A stretch of DNA of 64,000 nucleotides from Paenibacillus gallinarum (lineage in GTDB: Bacteria > Bacillota > Bacilli > Paenibacillales > Paenibacillaceae). The stretch spans positions 1 to 64,000 of the forward strand of contig NZ_JACSQL010000006.1 of assembly GCF_014836635.1 (NCBI RefSeq). Reading direction: 5' to 3'. The translations under genes were made by a program, and so were the position numbers. This document shows, piece by piece, positions 1 to 7,717 of this stretch (positions are counted from its first letter, which is position 1; the number at the start of each line of letters is the position of its first letter). Below the pieces are notes generated by a model, which was not told the DNA's origin, did no database searches, and was given only the letters and a program-made list of their open reading frames with translations.

Positions 1-70
1 CGGGTGTAGTTCAATGGTAGAACTTCAGCCTTCCAAGCTGATAGCGTGGGTTCGATTCCCATCACCCGCT
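1..70 (+). tRNA. tRNA-Gly (anticodon UCC), first base cut off
   Basis: The cloverleaf is readable. The acceptor strand CGGGTG at the left edge pairs with CACCCG at 63-68, and the G1 partner of C69 lies just outside the window. The anticodon stem is TCAGC/GCTGA (25-29/37-41) around a 7-base loop with TCC at 32-34. The T arm carries GTTCGATTC. No CCA is encoded. A Rho-independent terminator follows at 82-107, so this is the last gene of its transcript. Confidence 0.93.
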
Positions 71-81
71 TCACAGTGGAA

Positions 82-107
82 CCCTTCGCTTTCGCGAAGG
101 GTTTTTT
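82..107 (+). terminator. Terminator after tRNA-Gly
   Basis: An 8-bp perfect stem CCCTTCGC/GCGAAGGG with a TTTC loop is followed by six T residues, 12 bases after the tRNA end. Confidence 0.9.
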
Positions 108-462
108 ATTATTAAACTATTGAGCAGAGAACAAGTATTGAGTTATTTTGGTTGTTCTTTTTTGCTGCAGCCAGCAAGCCATAACACACTCTGCACATGG
201 CACGAAAAAGACTGTAGATATGATTTTCTCATCTAGGAGGGTTATGTATACACATACGTAAACGTATTCGTATACATATGTGTAAATGGAGCTTATTGAT
301 AGTACTTGATCTTAAAATGAAATTATGTAGGATGCTGCTATCTAAGGACCGCTATCGTGGGTCACTCCAATCGATAGCAAAAGAAACTACACCGAGATAG
401 GTAATCTTCGCTTGTATATATACTGAGGTCAAAATTATGCTCTTTTTTTGGCTGTAGGGAAC
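108..462. other. Gene-free stretch
   Basis: I see no credible gene. The region holds two inverted repeats of unknown meaning. At 249-284, TACACATA and TATGTGTA arms flank a core containing ACGTAAACGT. At 351-378, GCTATCG and CGATAGC arms occur. Neither has a T-run, so they are not terminators. Confidence 0.5.
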
Positions 463-485
463 AAAAAAGAGACCATTTTGGTCTC
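463..485 (-). terminator. Terminator of the DUF6241 gene
   Basis: Arms GAGACCA (469-475) and TGGTCTC (479-485) enclose a 3-base loop. On the minus strand they are followed by six U residues. It lies directly after the stop codon at 492. Confidence 0.8.
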
Positions 486-491
486 TTTTCT

Positions 492-1067
492 TTATTCTTG
501 TATGGACGGTTCGCCCCATTTGTCCTTGATGAAATAAGCTTCTTCTTTTGGCGATGAGATCCCCATTGCTTTCCCATGATTGCCTTTCTCTAAACCCCAT
601 AAGTAATTATGATCTTTATCGATCTCTGAAAAATCTTGGTTTTGCCATTTTGTAACGATCGACATTAACTTTCCGTAATTGTCCCATGCTTTCCCTTTGC
701 CTTCAATCACTGTAGTAAGTTGTTCAATTCGTTCTGTTGTCATTTGAACAGAAGTTTCTTTACTATCGGATACAACTTTTTGGTGCGTCATAGCATGCAT
801 TAAGTAAATGACATCTTCGTTTTTAACTTCTATTCTCTTATTTAGTACATGTTTCATTACTAAATCAATTTCTTCATCTGTCGATTCCGTCTTGATCTCT
901 CCGATCGTGCTTGGGCCCTCAAAATCTATACGACCATTGAGTTCACCTGCGTCCTTTCTGATCGTTTCAGTCATATTAAAATTAATAATGTTGTATGCGG
1001 TAAGTGATCCAATCGTGACAACAAAAATGGAAGCGACGATAATAATAATTTTCTTTGTATTCGACAT
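492..1067 (-). CDS. DUF6241 family membrane-anchored protein
   Basis: This 191-aa protein has an N-terminal hydrophobic helix (about residues 6-24, IIIIVASIFVVTIGSL) acting as an uncleaved signal/anchor, then an extracytoplasmic domain. The conserved DUF6241 pattern is visible: MHAMTHQKV, TTERIEQL, a tryptophan-containing helix, DFSEIDKDHNYLWGLE, then GKAMGISSPKEEAYFI. The longer frame to 1175 is rejected, because GGAGGA lies 9 bases before the ATG at 1065-1067 and touches the alternative ATG nine bases upstream. The family occurs in Bacillus and Paenibacillus and has no known function. The gene is monocistronic and ends in a terminator. Confidence 0.82.
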   Translation of the reverse strand: MSNTKKIIIIVASIFVVTIGSLTAYNIINFNMTETIRKDAGELNGRIDFEGPSTIGEIKTESTDEEIDLVMKHVLNKRIEVKNEDVIYLMHAMTHQKVVSDSKETSVQMTTERIEQLTTVIEGKGKAWDNYGKLMSIVTKWQNQDFSEIDKDHNYLWGLEKGNHGKAMGISSPKEEAYFIKDKWGEPSIQE

Positions 1068-1402
1068 GTAAGACATTCCTCCGTAAGGTTCATGTTGTTG
1101 TGTACTTTGTAAAAGAGATGTATCAATAGACAATATCAAGTCATTAGACTGAATAAAAAAATAAGAAAAAGCCAATCCGGAAGGATAAGCTTTTGTTTAA
1201 GCAGGGCTTACGGTACGGCTACTATTGCTAGTCTCTATTTGAGAGGTGGTTTAGCTTCCGTTTTGGCTTATGGCATATACGAAAACGGCTCCTGCTAGGA
1301 CGACGATGGAAAGTAAAACGTTATAATGGCCTTCTTTTCGTGATGTATTTTATCCTCATTATTTCTATTGATTTTTAATCTTTCATGTTTTTGACGTGAA
1401 TT

Positions 1403-1764
1403 ATGAATAAAAAGTTTCATAAATGCGCAAAAAAATTTAAACCCAAATTTTTAAAAAGTGGCGAAGACCTTGTTTGGTCTATTGGCTACTGCAGCACATC
1501 CTTCTCCCTTTTTGTTACGATCGGTGACATGACTTATACAAAAAAAGCAGTTTGCTTAAGTAAAAAAAATCGCACATTTAAAATGCTGATTTGTCAGTGA
1601 AGTTAACCTCAGATAGGAATAGCAGTTACTCCGCTGGTACTGTTTATGAAGGGGGCTGGGTAGATAATTTAGAACATGAATATGGAATCAAAATTAATCG
1701 GGCTGGTCATGTGCAAAAAGGATTTCGGACACTTGGTGAATTAGTTTTAATAGAGATCAGCTGA
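1403..1764 (+). pseudogene. Possible small gene broken by a one-base frameshift
   Basis: An open frame from ATG 1403 runs 65 codons. A second frame then takes over at about 1580 and runs to TGA at 1762-1764. The second part reads like real protein (GTVYEGGWVDN, YGIKINRAGHVQKGF). Adding one A to the four-A run near 1578 would join both parts into about 120 residues. No ribosome site precedes the ATG and I recognise no family, so this may be decayed DNA or chance. The joined length and the frameshift position are my reconstruction. Confidence 0.3.
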
Positions 1765-2136
1765 ATCAAAGCAAGCCTTCAATTACTGATTAGTGAACGA
1801 AGTAAGGTCTACTGACAATACTTGTTGAATTTATACTACATTGATTGAACTAAGGGATTGCTGGTTGGAAACAGCATGGAGTAGTTTGTCAGTTGAATGT
1901 CAGTTGCTCTATTTTTTGTTAAGCTAACAGGAAGTTATATACAACATAAAAATGAAGTTTTTCCTTTGCATTTGATATGAAGATTTTCCTATATAAACTT
2001 TCGGTGGTTTCAGAAATTCAAGTATAAGTCTTTTACCGATTATGAGTAAAACATGATAGGGTGATTATAAAATATAGTACAATATAGAAATTATGTATGT
2101 TTATTCAATTAAAACATGTGTTGGGGGAACTAATAA
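1765..2136. other. AT-rich gene-free stretch before the GNAT gene
   Basis: No open frame with a ribosome site is visible. The last 100 bases are very AT-rich and carry several TATA-like hexamers (for example near 2070-2090) that could serve the acetyltransferase, but no single promoter stands out. Confidence 0.4.
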
Positions 2137-2715
2137 ATGACGATTACTGATTCAAGTTATTTTTGGGAAGGAACAAAGATTAGACTAAGGGCAACACAAA
2201 GAAGTGATTGGGAACAATGGAAATTGGAAAGTAAGGACAGTGAAGCAATTCGGTTAATGGAATGGGGGATCGAACTTCCTAAGAATGATATAGACGTTGT
2301 CGAAATATCGGATAAGTTTGATAATTTTAAGGACAATTTCAGAAAAATGTTTGCTATCGAAACTCTGTCAAATAATCGGTTAGTTGGATTCATTAACTTA
2401 AATTCATTAGATCATAAAAATGGAGTGTTTAGTTTTGGCTTGGGAGTGAATAGAGGGTATAGGAACAATGGATACGCAACAGAAGCAACAAGAATTCTTA
2501 TGAGATATGGCTTCTATGAACTACGGATGCAAAAGTGCAATTCCAGCTGTGTAGAAATAAACGAAGCATCACTTAAATTCCACAGAAATCTTGGATTTAT
2601 TGAAGAAGGTCGCAGAAGAAGAATTATATATATGAATGGGAAATTTTATGACAACATTTTGTTAGGGGTAACAAGAGAAGAATTTGATGAAATTGAAAAA
2701 CATTATGAAAGGTGA
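2137..2715 (+). CDS. GNAT N-acetyltransferase, RimJ/RimL-like
   Basis: The 192-aa protein has a GNAT fold of the type that modifies protein N-termini or small amines with acetyl-CoA. It opens with the RimJ-type beta strand TKIRLRATQRSDWEQW. The acetyl-CoA motif A appears as GVNRGYRNNGYATEA (Q/RxxGxG/A variant), followed by the C-terminal NEASLKFHRNLGFIEEGRRR segment typical of the subfamily. A GGGGGA site lies upstream of ATG 2137. The gene stands alone between decayed sequences and is followed by a hairpin at 2772. The substrate cannot be told. Confidence 0.88.
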   Translation: MTITDSSYFWEGTKIRLRATQRSDWEQWKLESKDSEAIRLMEWGIELPKNDIDVVEISDKFDNFKDNFRKMFAIETLSNNRLVGFINLNSLDHKNGVFSFGLGVNRGYRNNGYATEATRILMRYGFYELRMQKCNSSCVEINEASLKFHRNLGFIEEGRRRRIIYMNGKFYDNILLGVTREEFDEIEKHYER

Positions 2716-2771
2716 TAATTGACTGTATAATATATATTATGGTAATTTTGAATTATCAGATACGTAAAGGA

Positions 2772-2798
2772 GAGAACCGGCATATGCCGGTTCTTTTT
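2772..2798 (+). terminator. Terminator downstream of the GNAT gene
   Basis: A perfect GAACCGGCA/TGCCGGTTC stem with a 2-base apex is followed by five T residues, about 60 bases after the GNAT stop codon. Confidence 0.82.
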
Positions 2799-2848
2799 GA
2801 TTGTACGGTGTTATTTCCTTTTGACAAATTAAAACCAGGTTTAATTTA

Positions 2849-3070
2849 TTATGGTGAAGGATTAATCATAGTTAGTTTAGAACCCCAGATAGGATGATTT
2901 TCATAATTAATAAAATATAGATCTCCTTCAACGAGAAGATCCTTTACTATTTCCGGAATCTTAATATCGACAGAGGTAATGGCATCTCCTAGCAAAACGG
3001 TGATTGAGTTATCTTCTACAGCACAAAAAGAATAGTAATTATGCCCAAATAACGAAGTTTGGGTTTGATT
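2849..3070 (-). pseudogene. C-terminal remnant of an unknown protein
   Basis: On the minus strand 73 codons are open up to a TAA at 2849-2851, with a protein-like composition (CAVEDNSITVLLGDAITSV, then KIPEIVKDLLVEGDLYFIN). The frame begins right after a stop at 3071 and has no ATG, GTG or TTG start and no ribosome site, so the N-terminal part is lost or frameshifted. I do not recognise the family. A chance open frame is possible but the composition argues against it. Confidence 0.35.
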
Positions 3071-3150
3071 TTAGTTGATAACACAATTTAGCCTCCAGTT
3101 CACACATTGATGTAGGTTAAGCATATCAAACAAATACATTGCTTAGAAGG

Positions 3151-3418
3151 TTAAAAGTGGTTAAACCGTATATAAATACCAATATATTTCAAACGGAATT
3201 GAGATGAAAATATACTTCTGATCAGCTGCTCGGCTTCTTCACATGTACATTGTATGAGTAAGTTCAACGATAAATAGCGTCCTCATTCATTGTGGGGAAA
3301 ATTGCCTCTTCAACAGTAATAAACTGTTTTTCAAAAGAAATTTATTAGGCTGAATTTTCGTCATTTTGACCCTAATTCTAAAGCAAATAAAAAGACGTAA
3401 AGTAGAGCCTCCTTTCAT
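3151..3418 (-). pseudogene. Decayed gene with intact ribosome site and several frameshifts
   Basis: A strong AAGGAGGAG site sits 4 bases before an ATG at 3416-3418 (minus). The frame reads MKGGSTLRLFICF and stops after 43 codons. Protein-like segments continue in other frames: FEKQFITVEEAIFPTMNED at about 3275-3343, and CEEAEQLIRSIFSSQFRLKY at about 3175-3245, ending at TAA 3151-3153. At least two frame changes are needed to join them. The family is not recognised. Confidence 0.4.
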
Positions 3419-3586
3419 TATTCTCCTCCTTCAATAAATGCTTGCTATATAGCTAAATTCTCACTGTTTAAAGCGTGTCTAATACAACTTTTACATGACG
3501 TAAAAGAACATAAAAAATTCAGTTATTATCCAATATTTAAACCTAGTTAAAACAATCAGTTATCACCAAAAAGACTCCTAATGAGT

Positions 3587-3615
3587 TTGACATTTCCAAA
3601 ATATCCCTTTATTAT
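3587..3615 (+). promoter_or_regulatory. Sigma-A promoter of the ectoine operon leader
   Basis: A perfect -35 TTGACA (3587-3592), a 17-base spacer and -10 TATTAT (3610-3615) predict a start near 3620-3623, exactly at the 5' edge of the riboswitch aptamer. Confidence 0.75.
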
Positions 3616-3617
3616 GG

Positions 3618-3753
3618 ACTCACGCTTAGTTTTCAGAAAGCACTTTCTGGAGAGCGGGGGAACCAGTTTTCAGGGGCGAGTCACATGAATCCATGTGTAG
3701 GGTACCATCTTACCCGAGTCCGTCAGCTAACCTCGTCAGCAGTGGATGGGTCC
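3618..3753 (+). ncRNA. c-di-AMP riboswitch (ydaO/yuaA class)
   Basis: The class signature is present in order: CACGCTTA at the 5' side, GAGCGGGGGAACC at 3652-3664, GGGGCGAGTC at 3673-3682, TAGGGTA at 3698-3704, then TTACCCGAGTCCGTCAGCTA from 3710 followed by ACCTCGTCAGCAGTGG. Closing helix P1 can form between CACGCT (3621-3626) and AGC-A-GTG (3738-3744), with possible extension by 3616-3620 and 3747-3753. The class senses cyclic di-AMP and normally turns expression off when the ligand is high. Here it precedes a terminator and the ehu-ect genes. Known ydaO targets include potassium uptake, cell-wall hydrolases and osmolyte-related genes. Confidence 0.93.
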
Positions 3754-3781
3754 TTTAATACATACATAATAAATACACATA

Positions 3782-3828
3782 ACAAAGGCCCTTTACTCAT
3801 TAATCATAGGGGCCTTTGTCTTTTTTTG
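3782..3828 (+). terminator. Riboswitch expression-platform terminator
   Basis: Perfect 10-bp arms ACAAAGGCCC (3782-3791) and GGGCCTTTGT (3810-3819) are followed by seven T residues (3821-3827). GGGTCCTTT at 3748-3756 can pair with AAAGGCCC at 3784-3791 with one bulge. That alternative antiterminator would block this hairpin and adjoins or overlaps the base of the extended aptamer P1. This fits an OFF switch acting by termination; the pairing is my inference. Confidence 0.85.
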
Positions 3829-4096
3829 TTGACCCCCCTGCTGGCGGAGCTATGTCTTAATCCCCTGTTTGGAGGTCTTTTTCCGTTTACTGAAGCAATG
3901 TGTTTTAAATTGTGTGCTTATTTTGACAAGTAAAGATGTGCTTTAGTTGGAGGGGAGGTACAGGGCACACCTGCATCAAGTTTTCTGTTTCAAGTAAGCA
4001 GAGTAAGACATTTTCGAGATTTAAATCCAAGTAAAAATGTATGTTTACTTGGTTTATTAGTTGTGTCATTTTTTATAATCTAGAAATGGAGAAAGG
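3829..4096. other. Leader between riboswitch terminator and ehuB
   Basis: This 268-base untranslated stretch holds no convincing gene. Near its end is a possible second promoter: TATAAT at 4074-4079 with TTGGTT at 4049-4054, a spacer of 19 bases that is longer than ideal. If active, it would bypass the riboswitch. A GGAGAAAGG ribosome site sits directly before the TTG start of ehuB. Confidence 0.4.
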
Positions 4097-4963
4097 TTGT
4101 GGAATGCTTTGAGAAAAGTTTTTGTTCTAGTGATGTCCTTGATCTTCGTAATATCTCTAGCGGCATGCAGTGAAAGTGGGAGTCCGCTGGACGAGGCGAT
4201 CGAGAGAGGTTATATCACCGTAGGATTTGCAAATGAAAAGCCATACGCATATAAAGAGGCTGATGGAACATTAACAGGAGAAGCCGTTGAAATAGCTCGT
4301 GTAATTCTAGAGCGGCTAGGCGTAAAGGAGATGAGAGGTGAGCTGACAGAGTTTGGTTCATTAGTAGCCGGCTTGCAAGCTAAAAGGTTCGATCTTATTA
4401 CAGCGGGCATGTTTATTAATCCCAATCGCTGTTCTGCAGTCTTATTCGCGAATCCAGAGTACAGCATTGGAGAAGCACTTGCAGTTAAGCAGGGAAATCC
4501 ATTAGAACTTGTAAGTTACGAAGGTATCGCGAGTAACGGGGATGCAAAAGTTGCTGTCATGACAGGTGCCGTTGAGATCGAGTATTTAGAAAAGTCTGGT
4601 ATTCCTTCCGATCGTATTATTCAAGTTCCTGACCAAGCTTCAGCTATTAGCGCACTCCAAGCTGACCGTGTGCAGGCTATAACGATGACGGGGCCATCAC
4701 TTCAGGCGATGCTCGAATCGGCCAATGATAATAAAATTGAGCGTGTTGCTGACTTCACTCAACCTACAGTTGATGGTGAGAGTGTTCGCGGATATGGGGC
4801 GACAGCTTTTCGCCAAGCAGACACTGAATTTCAAGAGGCATATAATGCAGAGCTTCAAAAAATGAAAGACTCAGGCGAGTTGCTCGAAATATTGCAAAAG
4901 TTTGGATTCACAGAGGATGAGCTTCCAGGCGATATGACAGCTGCTGCGCTTTGCGGAGAATAA
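4097..4963 (+). CDS. ehuB: Ectoine/hydroxyectoine ABC transporter, substrate-binding lipoprotein
   Basis: This 288-aa class-3-type solute receptor begins with a lipoprotein signal peptide whose lipobox LAAC places Cys24 at the mature N-terminus, so it is tethered outside the membrane. The EhuB signature is clear: GYITVGFANEKPYAYKE, LTGEAVEIARVILERLGV, EFGSLVAGLQAKRFDLITAG and a conserved RCSAVLFANPEY. TTG at 4097 is chosen as start because it gives the complete signal peptide and directly follows GGAGAAAGG. It is the first gene of the uptake set and delivers ectoine to EhuCD. The run of ect genes downstream supports the substrate. Confidence 0.93.
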   Translation: MWNALRKVFVLVMSLIFVISLAACSESGSPLDEAIERGYITVGFANEKPYAYKEADGTLTGEAVEIARVILERLGVKEMRGELTEFGSLVAGLQAKRFDLITAGMFINPNRCSAVLFANPEYSIGEALAVKQGNPLELVSYEGIASNGDAKVAVMTGAVEIEYLEKSGIPSDRIIQVPDQASAISALQADRVQAITMTGPSLQAMLESANDNKIERVADFTQPTVDGESVRGYGATAFRQADTEFQEAYNAELQKMKDSGELLEILQKFGFTEDELPGDMTAAALCGE

Positions 4964-4964
4964 C

Positions 4965-5618
4965 ATGCCAAATTCATGGATTGATTTTCTTCCTTCGTTA
5001 CTGAAAGGAGCGGAAATCACGGTCTTGGTTGCTTTTTTCTCATCCATATTAGCAATCATCGTGTCCTTGATTGCTGGCTTACTCAGGTTATCGAAAATCT
5101 GGATTCTACGTACCATTTCAGCGATTTATGTGGAGGTCTTTCGCGGAACCTCCCTGCTGGTTCAATTATTCTGGTTATACTTTGCTCTCCCATTTATCGG
5201 TATTGAGCTTCCGAAGATGTTAGCAGCTATTCTTGCCATAGGACTTAACTTCGGGGCATACGGATCAGAAATCGTTCGAAGCGCAGTGCTTGCAGTTCCA
5301 AAAGGACAGACTGAGGCTGCTATAGCACTAAATATGAAACCCTGGCAAAGGTTAAGTCATGTCATTCTTCCTCAAGCTTCGCTACAAATGCTGCCGTCTT
5401 TCGGGAACCAGATGGTCGAATTGATTAAATCAACATCGCTCGTCTATTTCATTACGATGGCGGATCTCACATATCAGGCGATGGTGCTTCGTAATAACTA
5501 TATCTCCTTTACAACGGAGATCTTGGTGCTGCTTCTGCTGATGTATTTTATTATAGCTACACTTGTTTCTATTGCTGTTCGGTTACTTGAACGGAAATTG
5601 ACAACGGGGAGGCTATAA
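4965..5618 (+). CDS. ehuC: Ectoine/hydroxyectoine ABC transporter permease EhuC
   Basis: This 217-aa membrane protein of the polar-amino-acid HisM/GlnP type has about five hydrophobic helices, starting at residues 12-38. The cytoplasmic EAA loop that docks the ATPase is seen as EAAIALNMKPWQRLSHVILP. The start lies 1 base after the ehuB stop with GGAG in the end of ehuB, so translation is probably coupled. It forms the channel with EhuD. On its own it could be any amino-acid permease; the assignment rests on its place between ehuB and ehuD and on the ect genes. Confidence 0.92.
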   Translation: MPNSWIDFLPSLLKGAEITVLVAFFSSILAIIVSLIAGLLRLSKIWILRTISAIYVEVFRGTSLLVQLFWLYFALPFIGIELPKMLAAILAIGLNFGAYGSEIVRSAVLAVPKGQTEAAIALNMKPWQRLSHVILPQASLQMLPSFGNQMVELIKSTSLVYFITMADLTYQAMVLRNNYISFTTEILVLLLLMYFIIATLVSIAVRLLERKLTTGRL

Positions 5619-5621
5619 CAA

Positions 5622-6284
5622 ATGTGGGATTGGGATTATGTATTTGATATTTTGCCACAGTTACTTGGGGCATTAAAAATGACGGTGTTGATTACGATCT
5701 ATGCCTTCGTACTGGCTTTATTTGTTGGTTTACTTCTCGCATTTATGGCACGAAGTCGATTTAAACCTCTATCGTTAGTGACAAAAGGAGTTATAGAGTT
5801 CATACGTAACACACCTCTGCTTGTTCAAGTGTTCTTTCTTTATTACAGTCTGCCGCTACTTATGGGTATTTCTATTCCGGCTTTCTATACTGGGGTCATA
5901 GCACTCGGACTTCATTACAGCACATACCTCTCAGAGGTATATCGTTCTGGCATCGAGGCTGTTCCAAAAGGTCAATGGGAAGCTGCAAAAGCACTGAATT
6001 ATACGAAGACTCAAACCTGGAAGAAAATTATTTTACCCCAAGCGATTCCACCAATCATACCCGTACTTGGGAATTATCTAATCGTTATGTTCAAAGAGAC
6101 ACCGATTTTATGTGCAATTACGTTGGTTGAGCTTATGCTAACAGCCAAGAATATCGTGTCATTATCCTTCCGAGCTTTTGAGCCGTATACGTTAGTCGGA
6201 GTATTGTTCTTCATTATTAGTTATATCGCTTCATTACTCGTGCAACAGCTGGAGAAGCGCATGAATCTACAAAGAGGAAGATAA
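5622..6284 (+). CDS. ehuD: Ectoine/hydroxyectoine ABC transporter permease EhuD
   Basis: The 220-aa second permease is homologous to EhuC, with about five membrane helices and an EAA loop reading EAAKALNYTKTQTWKKIILP. GGGAGG in the last codons of ehuC provides the ribosome site 9 bases before ATG 5622. The conserved IEFIRNTPLLVQVFFLYY segment is typical of amino-acid-type inner-membrane components. It pairs with EhuC to make a heterodimeric channel. Confidence 0.92.
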   Translation: MWDWDYVFDILPQLLGALKMTVLITIYAFVLALFVGLLLAFMARSRFKPLSLVTKGVIEFIRNTPLLVQVFFLYYSLPLLMGISIPAFYTGVIALGLHYSTYLSEVYRSGIEAVPKGQWEAAKALNYTKTQTWKKIILPQAIPPIIPVLGNYLIVMFKETPILCAITLVELMLTAKNIVSLSFRAFEPYTLVGVLFFIISYIASLLVQQLEKRMNLQRGR

Positions 6285-6296
6285 GGAGGGGAATAT

Positions 6297-7145
6297 ATGA
6301 ACACGGTATTTGAACGTGAGGAAACGGAAGTTTCTGCACAAGAAGAGCTGAATCAAGTAATACCAGATACATCTCCTATTGTGAAATACACAGGTGTGAC
6401 TAAATCATTCGGAAATGTAGAAGTTCTAAAAGGTATTGATTTGGAGATGCAGCCGGGAGAAAAGGTCGCTGTTATTGGTCCAAGCGGCTCAGGAAAAACA
6501 ACCATGGGACGTATACTGATGACACTTGAAGAACCGACCAGTGGAACGATTGAAGTAGATGGAGAGCTTCTGTGGCATATGGAGCATAAGGGAGAAATTG
6601 TTCGTGCAAACGAAAAGCATCTGCACCGGATGCGATGTAATGTCGGAATGGTATTCCAGCATTTCAACCTATTTCCTCATATGAATGTGATGCGCAATGT
6701 GACAGAGGCTCCACGTAAAGTACTTGGCTTAAGCAAAGAAGAGGCAGAGGAACGCGCTGTTACGATGCTTACAAAGGTTGGGCTAGAAGATAAGCTCAAG
6801 GTGTATCCATCCAAGTTATCTGGCGGACAGAAACAACGTGTTGCTATTGCGAGAGCTCTTGTAATGCGACCCAAAGTTATGGTGTTTGACGAGGTAACTT
6901 CAGCCCTTGATCCTGAACTCGTGGGTGAGGTGCTAGAGGTAATTCGCGAAATCGCTGAAGAAGGAGAGATGGCGATGATGTTGATTACACATGAGATGGA
7001 ATTTGCCAAAGAAATCGCAGACCGAGTGATTTTCGGTGCTGATGGAAAAATCGTGGAACAAGGAACACCGGAAGAGATATTTGATAACCCACAAAGTGAT
7101 CGATTACAGAGCTTTCTGCAGCGTTTTCGTTCTTCAGGAAATTAA
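6297..7145 (+). CDS. ehuA: Ectoine/hydroxyectoine ABC transporter ATPase EhuA
   Basis: The 282-aa ATP-binding subunit shows Walker A GPSGSGKTT, Q-loop VFQHFNLFPH, signature LSGGQKQR, Walker B VMVFDEVTSALD and the H-loop ITHEMEFA, so all catalytic motifs are intact. It carries about 28 extra residues before the first strand. AGGAGGGG lies 6 bases before ATG 6297. Gene order ehuB-C-D-A differs from the ehuABCD order known in rhizobia. It energises uptake through EhuCD. The 42-base gap to ectA carries no terminator, so read-through is expected. Confidence 0.93.
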   Translation: MNTVFEREETEVSAQEELNQVIPDTSPIVKYTGVTKSFGNVEVLKGIDLEMQPGEKVAVIGPSGSGKTTMGRILMTLEEPTSGTIEVDGELLWHMEHKGEIVRANEKHLHRMRCNVGMVFQHFNLFPHMNVMRNVTEAPRKVLGLSKEEAEERAVTMLTKVGLEDKLKVYPSKLSGGQKQRVAIARALVMRPKVMVFDEVTSALDPELVGEVLEVIREIAEEGEMAMMLITHEMEFAKEIADRVIFGADGKIVEQGTPEEIFDNPQSDRLQSFLQRFRSSGN

Positions 7146-7187
7146 CATAGAACTCAAATTAGATTATAGAAGGGGGGCATCATTAAG

Positions 7188-7700
7188 ATGGCAGTGAACA
7201 CGGAAACCGAGATTATATACCGTAAACCGGTAGCAAAAGACGGAGCGAGCGTATGGGAACTTATCCGAGATACAGAAACGCTCGATCTAAACTCACCCTA
7301 CTGTTACATGCTGCTTGGAGATTATTTCAATGATACCTGTATGATTGCCGAACATGAGGGGGACATCATCGGATTTATTTCAGCATTTCGTTCACCACGT
7401 AATCAAGATCGGCTGTTTGTATGGCAGGTCGCAGTAGCTCGGACGCACCAAAGGCAAGGGATAGCAAAGACCATGCTGACCAATCTTTTGAAACAAAAAG
7501 CGTGCCTTGGCGTGCGTTTTATTGAAGCGACCATTTCACCTTCGAATATGGCATCGCACCGGCTATTCCTGAGTTTTGCTGAGCAGAGATCCATTCCGAG
7601 TACCGTTACTGCGGGATATGGTGCGGATATGTTCCCAGATCGTACGAATCATGAGGATGAGCCCATGTTTGTCATCGGACCATTCTTCAATCAAATGTAA
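7188..7700 (+). CDS. ectA: L-2,4-diaminobutyrate acetyltransferase
   Basis: This 170-aa GNAT enzyme acetylates the gamma-amino group of L-2,4-diaminobutyrate, the second step of ectoine synthesis. EctA hallmarks include [31 protein letters not shown], the acetyl-CoA loop [15 protein letters not shown] and [18 protein letters not shown]. The start is ATG 7188 after GAAGGGGGGC. The gene lies 17 bases before ectB, in the standard ectABC order. No dedicated aspartokinase (ask-ect) accompanies the set, so precursor must come from housekeeping aspartate metabolism. Confidence 0.95.
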   Translation: MAVNTETEIIYRKPVAKDGASVWELIRDTETLDLNSPYCYMLLGDYFNDTCMIAEHEGDIIGFISAFRSPRNQDRLFVWQVAVARTHQRQGIAKTMLTNLLKQKACLGVRFIEATISPSNMASHRLFLSFAEQRSIPSTVTAGYGADMFPDRTNHEDEPMFVIGPFFNQM

Positions 7701-7717
7701 ACCAATGGAGGGGTATT

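Noticed and set aside
249..284. Inverted repeat TACACATA...TATGTGTA with internal ACGTAAACGT
   Set aside because: No T-run and no nearby gene whose promoter it could control was identified; simple AT-alternating sequence may explain it.
1251..1359. Minus-strand 33-codon hydrophobic segment (VLLSIVVLAGAVFVYAISQ)
   Set aside because: It looks like a membrane helix, but there is no start codon in frame, no ribosome site and a stop just upstream; joining it to ATG 1359 needs a frameshift. Too little to call.
2712..2897. 61-codon open frame after the GNAT gene
   Set aside because: It spans a perfect terminator hairpin, has no ribosome site and overlaps a more protein-like remnant on the other strand.
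3685..3933. 82-codon open frame on the plus strand
   Set aside because: It runs through the c-di-AMP aptamer and its terminator and has no ribosome site; the RNA structure explains the sequence.
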